This document shows positions 8,150 to 17,702 of a stretch of DNA of 64,000 nucleotides, one piece after another. Position 1 is the first letter of the stretch; each line of letters begins with the position of its first letter. The notes below the pieces were generated by a model. It made no database searches, was not told where the DNA came from, and was given only the letters and a program-made list of their open reading frames with translations. Origin of the DNA: Contendibacter sp031732755 (GTDB lineage Bacteria > Pseudomonadota > Gammaproteobacteria > Competibacterales > Competibacteraceae); assembly GCA_031732755.1 (NCBI GenBank), contig JAVMKI010000057.1:37904-101903 (forward strand), given 5' to 3'. The position numbers were made by a program, and so were the translations under genes.

Positions 8150-10327
8150 ATGCCTCAACCAAGCCCGTTTTATTTTCAGGATGTCGAGCGCTGCGTCGAT
8201 GAAATTATCGCCAGGGTCGGTCAGCGGATCGTCCTCGGCATCCCCTTGGGAATCGGTAAACCCAATCCGCTGGTGAACGCGCTCTACCGGCGGGTGAAGA
8301 CGAATCCGGACTTGCGGCTGAAGATTCTCACGGCGATTACCCTTGAGGTTCCCAAGGGTTCCAGCGACCTGGAGCAGCGCTTTCTGGAACCGTTCGTCGA
8401 GCGGGTGTTTGGCAATTACCCCGATCTTGAGTACGCGCTCGACCTGCGCGCTGGTCAGATGCCGCCCAACATTGAAATCGTGGAGTTCTTCTTTAAACCG
8501 GGCGGTTTCATGAACGTGCCGATGCAGCAGCAGAACTACATCAGCACGAACTACACCCATGTGATTCGGGACGCGCTCGAGAACGGTGTTAACGTATGGG
8601 CGCAGCAGGTCGCCAAGCGCGAAGTGGATGGCGAGCCGTGGCTCAGCCTGTGTAGCAATCCCGAAGTGACTCTGGATTTCTTTCCGATGGTCGAGGAATT
8701 GCGCCGCCGTGGCCAGCAGGTTCTTCTCATCGCCCAGGTCAACCGCGAAATGCCCTTCATGTACAACGACGCCATGGTCCGACCGGACATGTTCGATCTG
8801 GTGCTTGATCATCCTCGCTACGACTTCCGGCAGTTTGGGGCGCCCAACATGCCGGTGGACAACGCCGACTATATGCTGGGCCTGTATGCCAGCGCCCTGA
8901 TTCGCGATGGCGGCACCTTGCAGATCGGCATCGGCTGTCTGGGCGACGCCATTGTCTATTTCTGTCAATTGCGCCACCGGCAAAACGCTCTCTATCAGCA
9001 GATGCTGTCCGAATTGCGGATCTTGGAACATCACGGTGAGTTGATCAGCCGGATTGGCGGTATCGAGTCGTTCGTCCAGGGGCTGTATGGCTCCAGCGAG
9101 ATGTTCGTCAACGGCTTCATGTATCTTTACCAGGAAGGCATCCTCAAGCGTCGGGTTTACGACAGCATCCCTCTGCAACGATTGCTGAATGAGGGGGCGA
9201 TCACCGAGGAAGTGGATGAGCGAACCTTGCGGACGCTGTTGGAACAGGGCGTGATTCCGGCCCGCCTGAGCGAAAAGGATGTGGAGTTCCTACGCCGGTT
9301 CGGTATTTTCACTGGCCAGGTCCAGTATGCGAGCGGCACGTTGCTGATCGGCGATGCCGCGTCGGTTCCCGCCGATCTGGATCAGGCGGAAACCTGGGCG
9401 ACGGTAGTCGCCAACGGCTTGGGCAGCCGCTTACAGGGCGGCATCGTGATGCACGGTGGTTTCTTCATGGGACCGAACAGCTTCTACGAAACGCTGCATA
9501 CCCTGCCCGAGGCCGACAGCCGGCAAATCTGCATGACCACGGTGAAGCGGACCAACCATTTGTACGGCCATGAGGAACTGGCCAAGCTTCAACTGCGGGA
9601 TGCCCGGTTCATCAACACCACCATTATGGCAACGCTGATGGGGGCGGCGGTATCCGATGGTCTGGAGAACGGCCAGGTGATCAGTGGCGTGGGCGGTCAG
9701 TACAACTTCGTGTCGATGGCCCACGAATTGCCAGGCGCCCGCTCCATCCTGATGCTGCGCAGCACCCGCGAGGGTGGGTTGAACGTGAGTTCGAACATCG
9801 TCTGGAACTATGGCCACATCACCATCCCCCGGCATTTGCGCGATATGGTGGTGACCGAGTATGGCATCGCCAACCTGCGCGGCCGGTCGGACAAGGAAGT
9901 GATCATCGCCTTGCTGAATATCGCCGATTCGCGGTTTCAGCCGGAACTGCTGGAAAAAGCCAAACGGGCCGGCAAGGTTCCCCAGGATTACGAGATCCCG
10001 GAGCGGCATCGTCATAATACGCCGGGACGCCTTCAGGCGCGGCTGGGCAAATTCAAGAAGATGGGACTGTGCCCGGATTTCCCGCTGGGCACCGACTTTA
10101 CCGAGGAGGAAATCGTTCTGGGGCGGGTGCTCAAGGGTCTCAAGACGCGGCTGGCGACCAAGAGCGACCTGATGAAGACCATCGTCAAGGCCATGACGGT
10201 GGGATCACCGCCCGCCAGCGCCCTGCGTTATCTGGCCCGCCTCAAGCTGGATCAGCCGACCGGCCAGAAAGAAAAAATGATCCAACGACTCATCGTTTCC
10301 GAGTTGATCATCGGCGGTTATGTCTGA
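8150..10327 (+). CDS. Acetyl-CoA hydrolase/transferase family protein (long form)
   Basis: This 725-residue protein has an acetyl-CoA hydrolase/CoA-transferase C-terminal domain. The best-conserved part runs from about residue 430 to 600, including GVGGQYNFVSMA, SILMLRSTREGG and VVTEYGIANLRGRSDKE, which correspond to the second CoA-transferase half. The N-terminal half shows a weaker GIPLGIGKPNPL motif, matching the P-loop-like start of the family. It is longer than classical 4-hydroxybutyrate or succinyl-CoA:acetate CoA-transferases (about 430-500 residues), with extra sequence in the middle and at the C terminus. The donor and acceptor acids cannot be told from sequence. It has its own putative promoter and is followed by a hairpin terminator. 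Confidence 0.78.
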   Translation: MPQPSPFYFQDVERCVDEIIARVGQRIVLGIPLGIGKPNPLVNALYRRVKTNPDLRLKILTAITLEVPKGSSDLEQRFLEPFVERVFGNYPDLEYALDLRAGQMPPNIEIVEFFFKPGGFMNVPMQQQNYISTNYTHVIRDALENGVNVWAQQVAKREVDGEPWLSLCSNPEVTLDFFPMVEELRRRGQQVLLIAQVNREMPFMYNDAMVRPDMFDLVLDHPRYDFRQFGAPNMPVDNADYMLGLYASALIRDGGTLQIGIGCLGDAIVYFCQLRHRQNALYQQMLSELRILEHHGELISRIGGIESFVQGLYGSSEMFVNGFMYLYQEGILKRRVYDSIPLQRLLNEGAITEEVDERTLRTLLEQGVIPARLSEKDVEFLRRFGIFTGQVQYASGTLLIGDAASVPADLDQAETWATVVANGLGSRLQGGIVMHGGFFMGPNSFYETLHTLPEADSRQICMTTVKRTNHLYGHEELAKLQLRDARFINTTIMATLMGAAVSDGLENGQVISGVGGQYNFVSMAHELPGARSILMLRSTREGGLNVSSNIVWNYGHITIPRHLRDMVVTEYGIANLRGRSDKEVIIALLNIADSRFQPELLEKAKRAGKVPQDYEIPERHRHNTPGRLQARLGKFKKMGLCPDFPLGTDFTEEEIVLGRVLKGLKTRLATKSDLMKTIVKAMTVGSPPASALRYLARLKLDQPTGQKEKMIQRLIVSELIIGGYV

Positions 10328-10332
10328 AGCGA

Positions 10333-10370
10333 GCCGGAGCGTGGAACGAAGTCCATGCCCCGGCGCTTTT
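10333..10370 (+). terminator. Hairpin terminator after the CoA-transferase-family gene
   Basis: A 13-base stem (10333-10345 pairing with 10352-10364, one mismatch and one G-T pair) with a six-base loop is followed by GCTTTT. It sits between the convergent CoA-transferase-family gene and glgB, and could act on both strands. Confidence 0.55.
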
Positions 10371-10389
10371 CAGGATCGGATCGGCCTCA

Positions 10390-12714
10390 TTATTCCGGCT
10401 GAGCCAACTCTTCTTCCTTGGCGGCCAGGCCGGGGGTGGCGGCGGCGGATGCCGACGCGGTGGAAGTCAGGGCGGTGTCTTCCGGCAACGCTTCCTCCTC
10501 GGCAGTGACGACCGCGACCGGTTCCGGCAGGGGCTCCGGCTTGAGCACCAAGCCCCCTAGCGGCGGCACGGTAATGAGGATCGAGTAGGGGTGTTCCATC
10601 CAGGGCCATTCCTCGGCGACCAGTTCGACTCCGCCATTGCCGACCCCGCTGCCACCGTAGTAGTGCGAGTCGGAATTGAGGGCTTCCGTGTAGCGTCCCG
10701 GCCGTGGCACCCCGATCCGGTAGCCATGGCGCGGCACCGGGGTGAAGTTGACTAGCACCACCAGGAAGTCATCGCCCTTCTTGCGCAGGTAGCTCAGGAT
10801 GGACTGATCAGCATCATGGCAATCGACCCAGGAGAAGCCCTGCCACTCGAATTCGTAATGGTGCAGCTCCGGGCTGCTGTGATAGAGCCAGTTCAGATCC
10901 TTGACCAGTTGTTGCATTCCCTGGTGAAAACCGTACTGAAGCACGTACCAGTCCAGAGTGGTGGCGCTGTTCCATTCGGTGCCCTGGCCGAATTCGGTGC
11001 CCATGAACAGCAGTTTCTTGCCGGGGTGGGTGAACATGTACAGGTACAGCAGCCGCAGATTGGCAAAGCGTTGCCACTCGTCGCCCGGCATCTTGTTGAT
11101 CATCGAGCCTTTGCCGTGCACTACCTCGTCGTGCGAGAACGGCAGCATGAAGTTCTCGGTGAAGCAGTACAGCATGCTGAAGGTCAGCAGGTCGTGGTGG
11201 TACTTGCGATGAACCGGGTTCTGCGCCATGTAACGCAACGTGTCGTTCATCCATCCCATGTTCCATTTCATGCTGAAGCCCAGACCGCCCAGATAGGTGG
11301 GCCGGGTGACCTGCGGCCACGAGGTGGATTCCTCGGCGATCACCATCGCGCCAGGATGTTCGCTATGGACCACCGTGTTCAGTTCGCGCATGAAATCGAT
11401 GGCTTCCAGGTTTTCGCGTCCGCCGTACTTGTTGGGAATCCATTCGCCTTCCTTGCGTGAATAATCCAGATACAGCATGGAAGCGACCGCATCCACGCGC
11501 AGACCGTCGAGATGGAATTCCTCGATCCAGTACAGGGCGCTGGACAGCAGGAAGTTTTTCACCTCGTAACGGCCATAGTTGAAGATCAGCGTACCCCAGT
11601 CGATATGCTCGCCCTTGCGGGGATCGGCATGTTCGTACAGCGGCTCGCCGTCGAAACGGGCCAGACCGGATGCGTCCTTGGGGAAGTGCGCCGGCACCCA
11701 GTCGAGAATCACGCCAATGTGATGCTGGTGGCAGTAATCGATGAAGTAGCGGAAGTCGTCCGGCGTGCCAAAGCGGCTGGTCGGCGCATAGTAACCGGTG
11801 GTTTGATAGCCCCAGGAGGCATCGTAGGGGTGTTCGGTAATCGGTAGCAGTTCGATATGGCTGAAGCCCATTTCCTTGACGTAAGTCACCAGTTGCCTGG
11901 CCGCTTCCCGATAGTTTAGGAATTCGCCTTCAGGCCCGCGCCGCCACGAACCGAGATGGATCTCGTAGATGGACATTGGCTGGTGCAACCAGTCGGAGGC
12001 TTTACGCTGGTCCAGCCACTCGGCGTCGCGCCAGGCGTAAGCGTCGGGCTTGGGAACGATGGTGGCGGTGCTCGGCCGCATCTCGAATTGCTGACCGTAG
12101 GGGTCGGATTTTAGAAGGATCGCTCCACTATGGCGGTTGCGGATTTCGAACTTGTACAGATCACCTGGGTACAAATTGGGGATGAACAATTCCCAGACGC
12201 CGCTGCCGCCACGTACCCGCATCGGATGCACCCGGCCATCCCAACGATTGAAGTTGCCGACCACGCTGATCCGTTCGGCATTGGGTGCCCAGACCGCGAA
12301 CAGCACACCGGCGACACCGTCCGCCTCGTGCGGGTGCGCGCCCAGGAAACGATAGGCGTGCCAGTGCTTGCCTTCGCCAAACAGGTAGAGGTCGAAATCG
12401 GGCAGTTGCGGCGGGAAGCAATAGGTGTCGTAGGAAATGTGCTCGCGGTGGTCGGAATCGCGCCAAATCAACCGGTAGCGTTCCGGCACCTGCTCGGGTT
12501 TGCCTTGCCACTCGAACAGATCGGTGTTGGGAATGCGCTGCAACGGCAGATTGCCCTCGGCGATGTGGACCTCCTGGGCGTAAGGCAGGTGGGCGCGCAC
12601 CACGACCTTTTTATCCTGGGGATGGCGGCCCAGCACGGCAAAGGGATCATGGTGGCGGGCTTCGACGATGCGTTGCAGTTCGGGTTGGAGTTTCGGGCTC
12701 GTCACGTTATTCAT
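10390..12714 (-). CDS. glgB: 1,4-alpha-glucan (glycogen) branching enzyme
   Basis: GlgB makes the alpha-1,6 branches of glycogen. The 774-residue protein has two N-terminal beta-sandwich modules (about residues 20-250, including FAVWAPNAERISVVGNFN) and a GH13 catalytic barrel. Catalytic motifs are DGLRVDAVAS (nucleophile Asp), VIAEEST (acid/base Glu) and FSHDEVVHGKGS. The C-terminal beta domain ends near AEEWPWMEHPYSI. A tail of about 45 residues rich in Glu, Ala and Thr extends beyond the usual end. No other glg gene is nearby. The ATG at 12714 has only a poor Shine-Dalgarno sequence. It supports glycogen storage by the host. Confidence 0.96.
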   Translation of the reverse strand: MNNVTSPKLQPELQRIVEARHHDPFAVLGRHPQDKKVVVRAHLPYAQEVHIAEGNLPLQRIPNTDLFEWQGKPEQVPERYRLIWRDSDHREHISYDTYCFPPQLPDFDLYLFGEGKHWHAYRFLGAHPHEADGVAGVLFAVWAPNAERISVVGNFNRWDGRVHPMRVRGGSGVWELFIPNLYPGDLYKFEIRNRHSGAILLKSDPYGQQFEMRPSTATIVPKPDAYAWRDAEWLDQRKASDWLHQPMSIYEIHLGSWRRGPEGEFLNYREAARQLVTYVKEMGFSHIELLPITEHPYDASWGYQTTGYYAPTSRFGTPDDFRYFIDYCHQHHIGVILDWVPAHFPKDASGLARFDGEPLYEHADPRKGEHIDWGTLIFNYGRYEVKNFLLSSALYWIEEFHLDGLRVDAVASMLYLDYSRKEGEWIPNKYGGRENLEAIDFMRELNTVVHSEHPGAMVIAEESTSWPQVTRPTYLGGLGFSMKWNMGWMNDTLRYMAQNPVHRKYHHDLLTFSMLYCFTENFMLPFSHDEVVHGKGSMINKMPGDEWQRFANLRLLYLYMFTHPGKKLLFMGTEFGQGTEWNSATTLDWYVLQYGFHQGMQQLVKDLNWLYHSSPELHHYEFEWQGFSWVDCHDADQSILSYLRKKGDDFLVVLVNFTPVPRHGYRIGVPRPGRYTEALNSDSHYYGGSGVGNGGVELVAEEWPWMEHPYSILITVPPLGGLVLKPEPLPEPVAVVTAEEEALPEDTALTSTASASAAATPGLAAKEEELAQPE

Positions 12715-13095
12715 CCTGTTATGTTGACGGTTGAGGCCATGCCCGATGGCAGGTGGTGTTGCGGACCACGAACGGCTTGACGGGCGATGCCGGTTGGGTT
12801 TGTTTCAAGCTAGGCGTTTCTGGATTTGGATCAGCCAGTGCGGCCCGGACTCGGGACCGTGCGTTTTAATGGTTTAGTATACGCCGAATCGCCAGAGGAT
12901 GGTTTTTCGTAAGGATAAGCGAACCGTCGGGTAGGAAACGCCATCAGACCCGCGCGGGACGTTTTTCGTGAATCGGCCCATGCGGAGATCAATGGTGATT
13001 CGCGCCGTCGGACATCCCCGCGCCGTCGTAGTTTGATAAGATTAACGCTGTATCATCCAACCTCTATCGAAAACAACTCATCCAAAGGGCAATCC
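12715..13095. other. Divergent intergenic region between glgB and the cytochrome lipoprotein gene
   Basis: The 381 bases contain no convincing gene. On the minus strand a TATACT -10-like hexamer occurs near 12876-12881, upstream of glgB, but without a recognisable -35 at a proper distance. The motif GTTTTTCGT occurs twice, about 60 bases apart (near 12903 and 12963). A GC-rich palindrome, CCCGCGCGGG, precedes the second copy. Promoters for both flanking genes must lie here, but I cannot place them reliably. Confidence 0.4.
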
Positions 13096-13488
13096 ATGAA
13101 TTCTCGTCAATTGCTTGCATCCGCGTTGCTTTTGGGGTTTGGGGCGCTGGCGGGTTGCGGCGGCGGCTCCGACAAGCCGGTGAGCTTTCAAAAGGACGTG
13201 TTTCCGATTCTGAAAGCGAAGTGCCTGGAGTGCCACATCGCGCCGGATAAAGAGGGTTACCAGAAAAGCGGACTGGCGCTGAGCACCTATGAGGAGGTGA
13301 TGAAGGGCACCAAGATGGGGCCAGTCATCGTCCCTGGCCAGAGTCTCAACAGCAGTCTGAACCGGTTGATCGAGGGTCGGCCCGGCGTCGATCCCTCCAT
13401 CCAGATGCCGCATGGCAAGGTGAAACTACCGGAGGCGGAGCTGGCGACAATCCGCAAGTGGGTGGATCAGGGCGCCAAGAACAACTAG
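13096..13488 (+). CDS. Monohaem c-type cytochrome-like lipoprotein
   Basis: This 130-residue precursor has a lipoprotein signal peptide ending in a lipobox (LAGC at about residues 17-20). A single haem-binding CLECH motif follows VFPILKAKC, and a later MPHG segment could supply the axial Met. The arrangement resembles the planctomycete-type cytochrome c domain also found as small lipoproteins in proteobacteria. It is predicted to be membrane-anchored and to face the periplasm, as an electron carrier with unknown partners. ATG 13096 follows AAAGGG. A large hairpin lies after the stop codon. Confidence 0.82.
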   Translation: MNSRQLLASALLLGFGALAGCGGGSDKPVSFQKDVFPILKAKCLECHIAPDKEGYQKSGLALSTYEEVMKGTKMGPVIVPGQSLNSSLNRLIEGRPGVDPSIQMPHGKVKLPEAELATIRKWVDQGAKNN

Positions 13489-13505
13489 GCCGCGTCCTAC
13501 CCCCA

Positions 13506-13551
13506 CGCCGGTCCTCCTCCGCCTTGGTTGCGGGGGAGGGGTAACCCGGCG
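13506..13551 (+). terminator. Long GC-rich hairpin after the cytochrome gene
   Basis: An outer stem CGCCGG/CCGGCG (13506-13511 with 13546-13551) encloses an inner 10-base stem (13513-13522 with 13530-13539, one wobble pair). No T-tract follows, so it may be a transcript-end hairpin or a dispersed palindromic repeat and not a classic intrinsic terminator. Confidence 0.45.
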
Positions 13552-13654
13552 ACTCGCGCGTTCTTGCCCCCGCCCCGATTTTGCTCGTCCATTCCAAACC
13601 CCGTTTGGTCCGCTCCGTCGCCGTCCGGCTTCCAAATCTTTCCGGGAGTGCATC

Positions 13655-15807
13655 ATGGTCGCTTCCAGGCAGACCGCGCTGACCGGCGCGGATTTCGACA
13701 CATGGCTGAATACCTTGCGGATTCCATGGACGCCCCCGCGCAGATCGAGAGCGTGCGGCGAGCGTATGCCCTGAGCGGTGAGCCAGAACTGGCGGTGGCC
13801 GACCTGCTGGCCGACCTGCGCATGGATCATGAAGTCGTAACGGCTGCCCTGTTGCACGAGCCGGTGGCGACCGGTCGGCTCCAGCGAGCGGTGGTGCGAG
13901 ACGAATTCGGGGCGGGCGTGGCTCAACTGGTGGATGGCATCATCAAGCTGGACGCCATCGGCGAGTTGCACCAGAGTGGCCAGCACGCGGGTCGCCAGTT
14001 GGAAAACCTGCGCAAGATGCTGCTGGCGATGGCGCAGGACGTGCGGGTGGTGCTGATCAAGCTGGCGATGCGGTTGTACACACTGCGCCAATTGAGTCGG
14101 GCGCCCACCGGGGAACAGCAGCGGATCGCGCAGGAAACCCTGGACCTCTTTACCCCCCTGGCCAATCGACTTGGCATCGGTCGGATCAAGTGGGAAATGG
14201 AAGACCTGGCGCTGCGCTACCTTGATCCGGTCACGTACAAGCAGATCGCCGCCGCCTTGGACGAGCGCCGCGCCGACCGGGAACGCTATATCGCGCGGGT
14301 CATGGAGGAGTTGCGCGACTACCTGCGCCAGGCCGGCATCCACGCCGAGGTGGGTGGCCGAGTCAAGCACATCTACAGCATCTGGCACAAGATGCAGCGC
14401 AAGAAGCTGACCTTCGAGCGAATTTTCGACGTGCGCGCGGTACGGGTGCTGGTGGACACGGTGAACGACTGCTACGCCGCGCTCGGCGTCGTGCACGCGC
14501 ACTGGAACCATATCCACCGGGAGTTCGACGACTATATCGCCCATCCCAAACCCAACGGCTACCAGTCCTTGCACACGGCGGTGGTGGGGCCGGAAGGCCG
14601 GGCGGTGGAAGTGCAGATCCGTACCAACGCCATGCACCAATACGCCGAACTGGGCGTGGCCGCGCACTGGCGCTACAAGGAAGGTGGGGCGGGACCTGGC
14701 GACGCCACTCACCAGCAGATCGCCTGGCTGCGGCAAATGCTCGAATATCGGGAGGACGAGGCCGACGAGGGCGATCTGCTGGAGCGCTTCAAGGCCGAGG
14801 CGTTTCAGGATCGGGTCTACGTCATCACCCCCAAGGGCGCCATCGTCGAGTTGGCGCAAGGCGCGACTCCGCTGGATTTCGCCTATCACGTTCACACCGA
14901 GGTGGGCCATCGCTGCCGAGGCGCCAAGGTCAACGGCCGCATCGTGCCGCTGAGCTACGAACTCAAGAACGGCGAACAGGTCGAGGTGTTGACCACCAAG
15001 GTTGGCAATCCCAGCCGCGACTGGCTCAGCCCGCATCTGGGCTACGTCAAGACCAACCGGGCGCGGGCCAAGATTCGCCAGTGGTTCATCCAGCAGGATC
15101 AGGATAAAAGCATCGCCGCTGGACGCGCCACGCTGGAGCGGGAGTTCCAGCGGCTGGGCATCCGTCATCTCAAGCTGGAAAAAGTGGCGGAAAAGCTCAA
15201 TCTCGCCAAGCCGGACGACCTGTTCGCCGCGCTCGGGCACGGCGTCCTGACCATGGCGCAGGTGATCGGTCGGATTCAGGACCTGTTATCGGCGGCGCCG
15301 GCGGCGGGCGACAGCCTGCTCGTTACCCGCAAGCCGAGGCCCGTTGAATCGAGCGTGGGCAAGGGCGATGTACAGATTCGTGGGGTGGGGCGGCTGTTGA
15401 CCCAAATCGCGCATTGTTGCCAGCCGGCTCCGTTCGAGCCGATTGCCGGCTATATCACCCAGGGGCGCGGCGTGACCATCCACCGGCAGGATTGCGCCAA
15501 TCTGTTGGCGTTGGCCAGCCGCCATCACGAGCGCATCATCGAGGTGGGTTGGGGCGAGACGCCAGCGACCTACCCAGTGGATGTGATGATTGTCGCCCAC
15601 GACCGCTCCGGGCTGCTGCGCGACATCACCTCGATCCTGGCTAATGATCAGGTGAACGTGCTGGGCGCCAACACTCTGACCGACAAGGAAACCTCTATCG
15701 CCCGCATGGGGTTGACCCTGGAAATCACCGACGTGGTGCAGCTCAGTCGCGTGCTCGACAGGATCGGACAGTTGCCCAATGTGATGGAAGCGTATCGGAA
15801 GAACTGA
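13655..15807 (+). CDS. relA: GTP pyrophosphokinase RelA, with an apparent one-base frameshift near the 5' end
   Basis: RelA makes (p)ppGpp on amino-acid starvation. From about 13740 the frame encodes a degenerate HD domain (no HD pair, as in RelA and unlike SpoT), then the synthetase domain (GRVKHIYSIWHKMQ, FDVRAVRVLV, HPKPNGYQSLHT), TGS, a zinc-finger-like segment (IAHCCQPAPFEPIAGYI) and a C-terminal ACT domain. The expected N terminus, MVASRQTALTG then FDTWLNTLRIP, closely resembles E. coli RelA. It is encoded from ATG 13655 (Shine-Dalgarno GGGAG at 13644-13648) in another frame and would join the main frame if one C were added to the five-C run at 13733-13737. Without that base, translation could start at ATG 13702, which has no Shine-Dalgarno sequence. 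Either the gene is frameshifted or the base is a sequence error. Confidence 0.9.
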
Positions 15808-15823
15808 ACCGCCGGCGGTTCAG
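15804..15823. terminator. Perfect palindrome between convergent relA and hflD
   Basis: The 20 bases form a perfect 10 + 10 inverted repeat (CTGAACCGCC and its complement). It contains the TGA stop codons of both relA and hflD. A bidirectional transcript-end hairpin is likely, although no T-tract follows. Confidence 0.5.
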
Positions 15824-16437
15824 TCCAGGCTTGCCAGCAGTCGCCGAGTTTCCCGCAACAGCGGATTGCGTCGTAGCAGCAAGGTCAGCCGGCCACCACC
15901 GCTTTGCCGCCACAGGATCGCCGCCCGGATACCGGCCAGCAGCAGCGCTCGAATCCGGTTGGCGTTGTCCGGGTTGTTCAAATGAACCGGGTCGCCGTTC
16001 ACCATGATGCGCGGTCTCAGGGTACTGAGGCTATTGAGATAGAGATCGGCGAAACGGGCAATGGTGTTTTCGTGATCGACTGGAAAATGGGACAGGTTGC
16101 GGGTCGCGTCCTCGATGCCGGCGCGGATAGCCGCAAGCAAGTCCGACCGTTGGGCGAGCTTGCGTTCCAGACCGAGCAACACGACCGCGTAGCGGGTCAA
16201 CTCCAGGTCTCGGGGCTGTTCGAGCTGCTGTTCGAGCAGGCGCAGTCCAGCGCGCAGCCGAGCAGCACCGCCATAGATGGCGGCGCTGGTGGGGGCGTCG
16301 ATTTGGAGCAGGCTGTTCAGGCAGGTGGCGGTGTCGTCCGCGTTCGCCAGACCGCGCCGGGCAATTTGGCGGACGAGATCGACGGCTTGCAACACCCCGG
16401 CAAGAGCGATGGCGCGGTCGTGATCGGTTTGGGGCAT
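15820..16437 (-). CDS. hflD: High frequency lysogenization protein HflD homolog
   Basis: This 205-residue all-helical protein of the HflD family matches across its length: DRAIALAGVLQAVDLVRQIARRG at the N terminus, then a conserved RYAVVLLGLERKL and HLNNPDNANRIRALLLAGIRAA at the C terminus. HflD in E. coli is a peripheral inner-membrane protein that interferes with lambda CII; its normal cellular role is unclear. The gene lies 34 bases downstream of mnmA on the same strand, the arrangement usual in gammaproteobacteria (mnmA-hflD-purB), but purB is not present here; relA converges on it instead. Confidence 0.9.
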   Translation of the reverse strand: MPQTDHDRAIALAGVLQAVDLVRQIARRGLANADDTATCLNSLLQIDAPTSAAIYGGAARLRAGLRLLEQQLEQPRDLELTRYAVVLLGLERKLAQRSDLLAAIRAGIEDATRNLSHFPVDHENTIARFADLYLNSLSTLRPRIMVNGDPVHLNNPDNANRIRALLLAGIRAAILWRQSGGGRLTLLLRRNPLLRETRRLLASLD

Positions 16438-16470
16438 TGGGCTTCAAGGGGTTAGGTGGCGAGACTGGCT

Positions 16471-17559
16471 TCAATCATAGGCGGCGACGATGATTCCGCC
16501 ACCCAGACACACCGCGTCGCGATAAAAAACCACCGACTGTCCTGGCGTGATCGCCCGCTGAGGTTCAGTGAAGAGAACATCGCACAGGGTGGCATCCAGT
16601 CGTTCCAGCACACAACCCTGGTCCGGTTGTCGGTAGCGAATCTTGGCCTGACAGGTCAGCGGTGCGTGGGGTGGTTCGCCGGTGATCCAATGCGGCGCCG
16701 TCGCGCGCAGCCGACGGTGAAACAGGGCAGGGTGATCGCGACCCTGCGTCACGATGAGCGCATTGCGTTCCAAATCCTTGTCGACGACGTACCAGGGTTC
16801 GCCGCTGCCCTCGCGGCGGCCGCCGATCCCCAATCCCTGGCGCTGACCGATGGTGTGGAACATCAGGCCGGCGTGTTCGCCGAGGGTTTCACCCGCCAGC
16901 GTCTGGATCGGGCCGGGCTGGGTGGGCAGGTAGCGGTGGAGGAAGTCGCGGAACCGGCGCTCGCCGATGAAGCAAATGCCGGTGCTATCCTTTTTGTCGT
17001 GGGTGACTAGGCCGGCGGCGGCGGCCCGTTCCCGCACCTGGCGCTTGCGCAGCCCGCCGACGGGAAAGAGCGCGCTGGCCAACTGCGGCTGATTGAGGCC
17101 GTGTAGGAAATAGCTCTGATCCTTGCCGGGATCGCAACCCTTCAGCAACTGATGGCGACCGTTTTGCTCCATGCAGCGAGCATAGTGTCCAGTGGCAATG
17201 CAGTCAGCGCCCAGCCGTCGGGCGTAGTCGAGAAACGCCTTGAACTTGATTTCGGTGTTGCACAGCACGTCCGGGTTCGGCGTTCGACCGGCGCGGTACT
17301 CATCCAGAAAGTAGCGAAACACACGGTCGCGATACTCGGTAGTGAAATTGACGGCGTGCAACGGAATGCCCAGCGTCTCGCACACGGCCCGCGCATCCTC
17401 CAGATCTTCGGCGGCGGCGCAGTAACCGGTATCCTGAGCATCCTCCCAGTTTTTCATGAAGACGGCATGCACGTCATAGCCCTGTTCGACCAACAACAAG
17501 GCGGCGACCGAGGAATCCACACCGCCGGACAGTCCGACGACGATCCGAGCTTTGGGCAT
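16471..17559 (-). CDS. mnmA: tRNA-specific 2-thiouridylase MnmA
   Basis: MnmA puts the 2-thio group on the wobble uridine of tRNAs for Lys, Glu and Gln. The 362-residue protein begins with the ATP-pyrophosphatase loop GLSGGVDSSVAA. It keeps both catalytic cysteines, in PDVLCNTEIKF and STGICFIGE, as well as the tRNA-binding GKDQSYFLHGL segment. The ATG at 17559 is preferred over the longer frame that would begin with TTG at 17598, because family members start just before the pyrophosphatase loop. It is followed directly by hflD. Confidence 0.96.
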   Translation of the reverse strand: MPKARIVVGLSGGVDSSVAALLLVEQGYDVHAVFMKNWEDAQDTGYCAAAEDLEDARAVCETLGIPLHAVNFTTEYRDRVFRYFLDEYRAGRTPNPDVLCNTEIKFKAFLDYARRLGADCIATGHYARCMEQNGRHQLLKGCDPGKDQSYFLHGLNQPQLASALFPVGGLRKRQVRERAAAAGLVTHDKKDSTGICFIGERRFRDFLHRYLPTQPGPIQTLAGETLGEHAGLMFHTIGQRQGLGIGGRREGSGEPWYVVDKDLERNALIVTQGRDHPALFHRRLRATAPHWITGEPPHAPLTCQAKIRYRQPDQGCVLERLDATLCDVLFTEPQRAITPGQSVVFYRDAVCLGGGIIVAAYD

Positions 17560-17702
17560 CGCGTGGGAAGGGATACATGGTGAATGGGAGCGAAACAACG
17601 GAAGATAATAGCAGACGCGCCGGTCAGGAGCAGCACCGGCGCGCTTGGTAAAGTCCCAGCCTCCGCCTTGCGCCGAACTGTTTGGAAAATACGGAGCAAG
17701 AA

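Noticed and set aside
8105..9178. Minus-strand ORF of 357 codons opposite the CoA-transferase-family gene
   Set aside because: It is antisense to a supported gene, lacks domains and covers that gene's promoter.
13426..15240. Long minus-strand ORF (604 codons) opposite relA
   Set aside because: It is antisense to a clearly conserved RelA and has no recognisable domain; long antisense frames are expected in GC-rich coding DNA.
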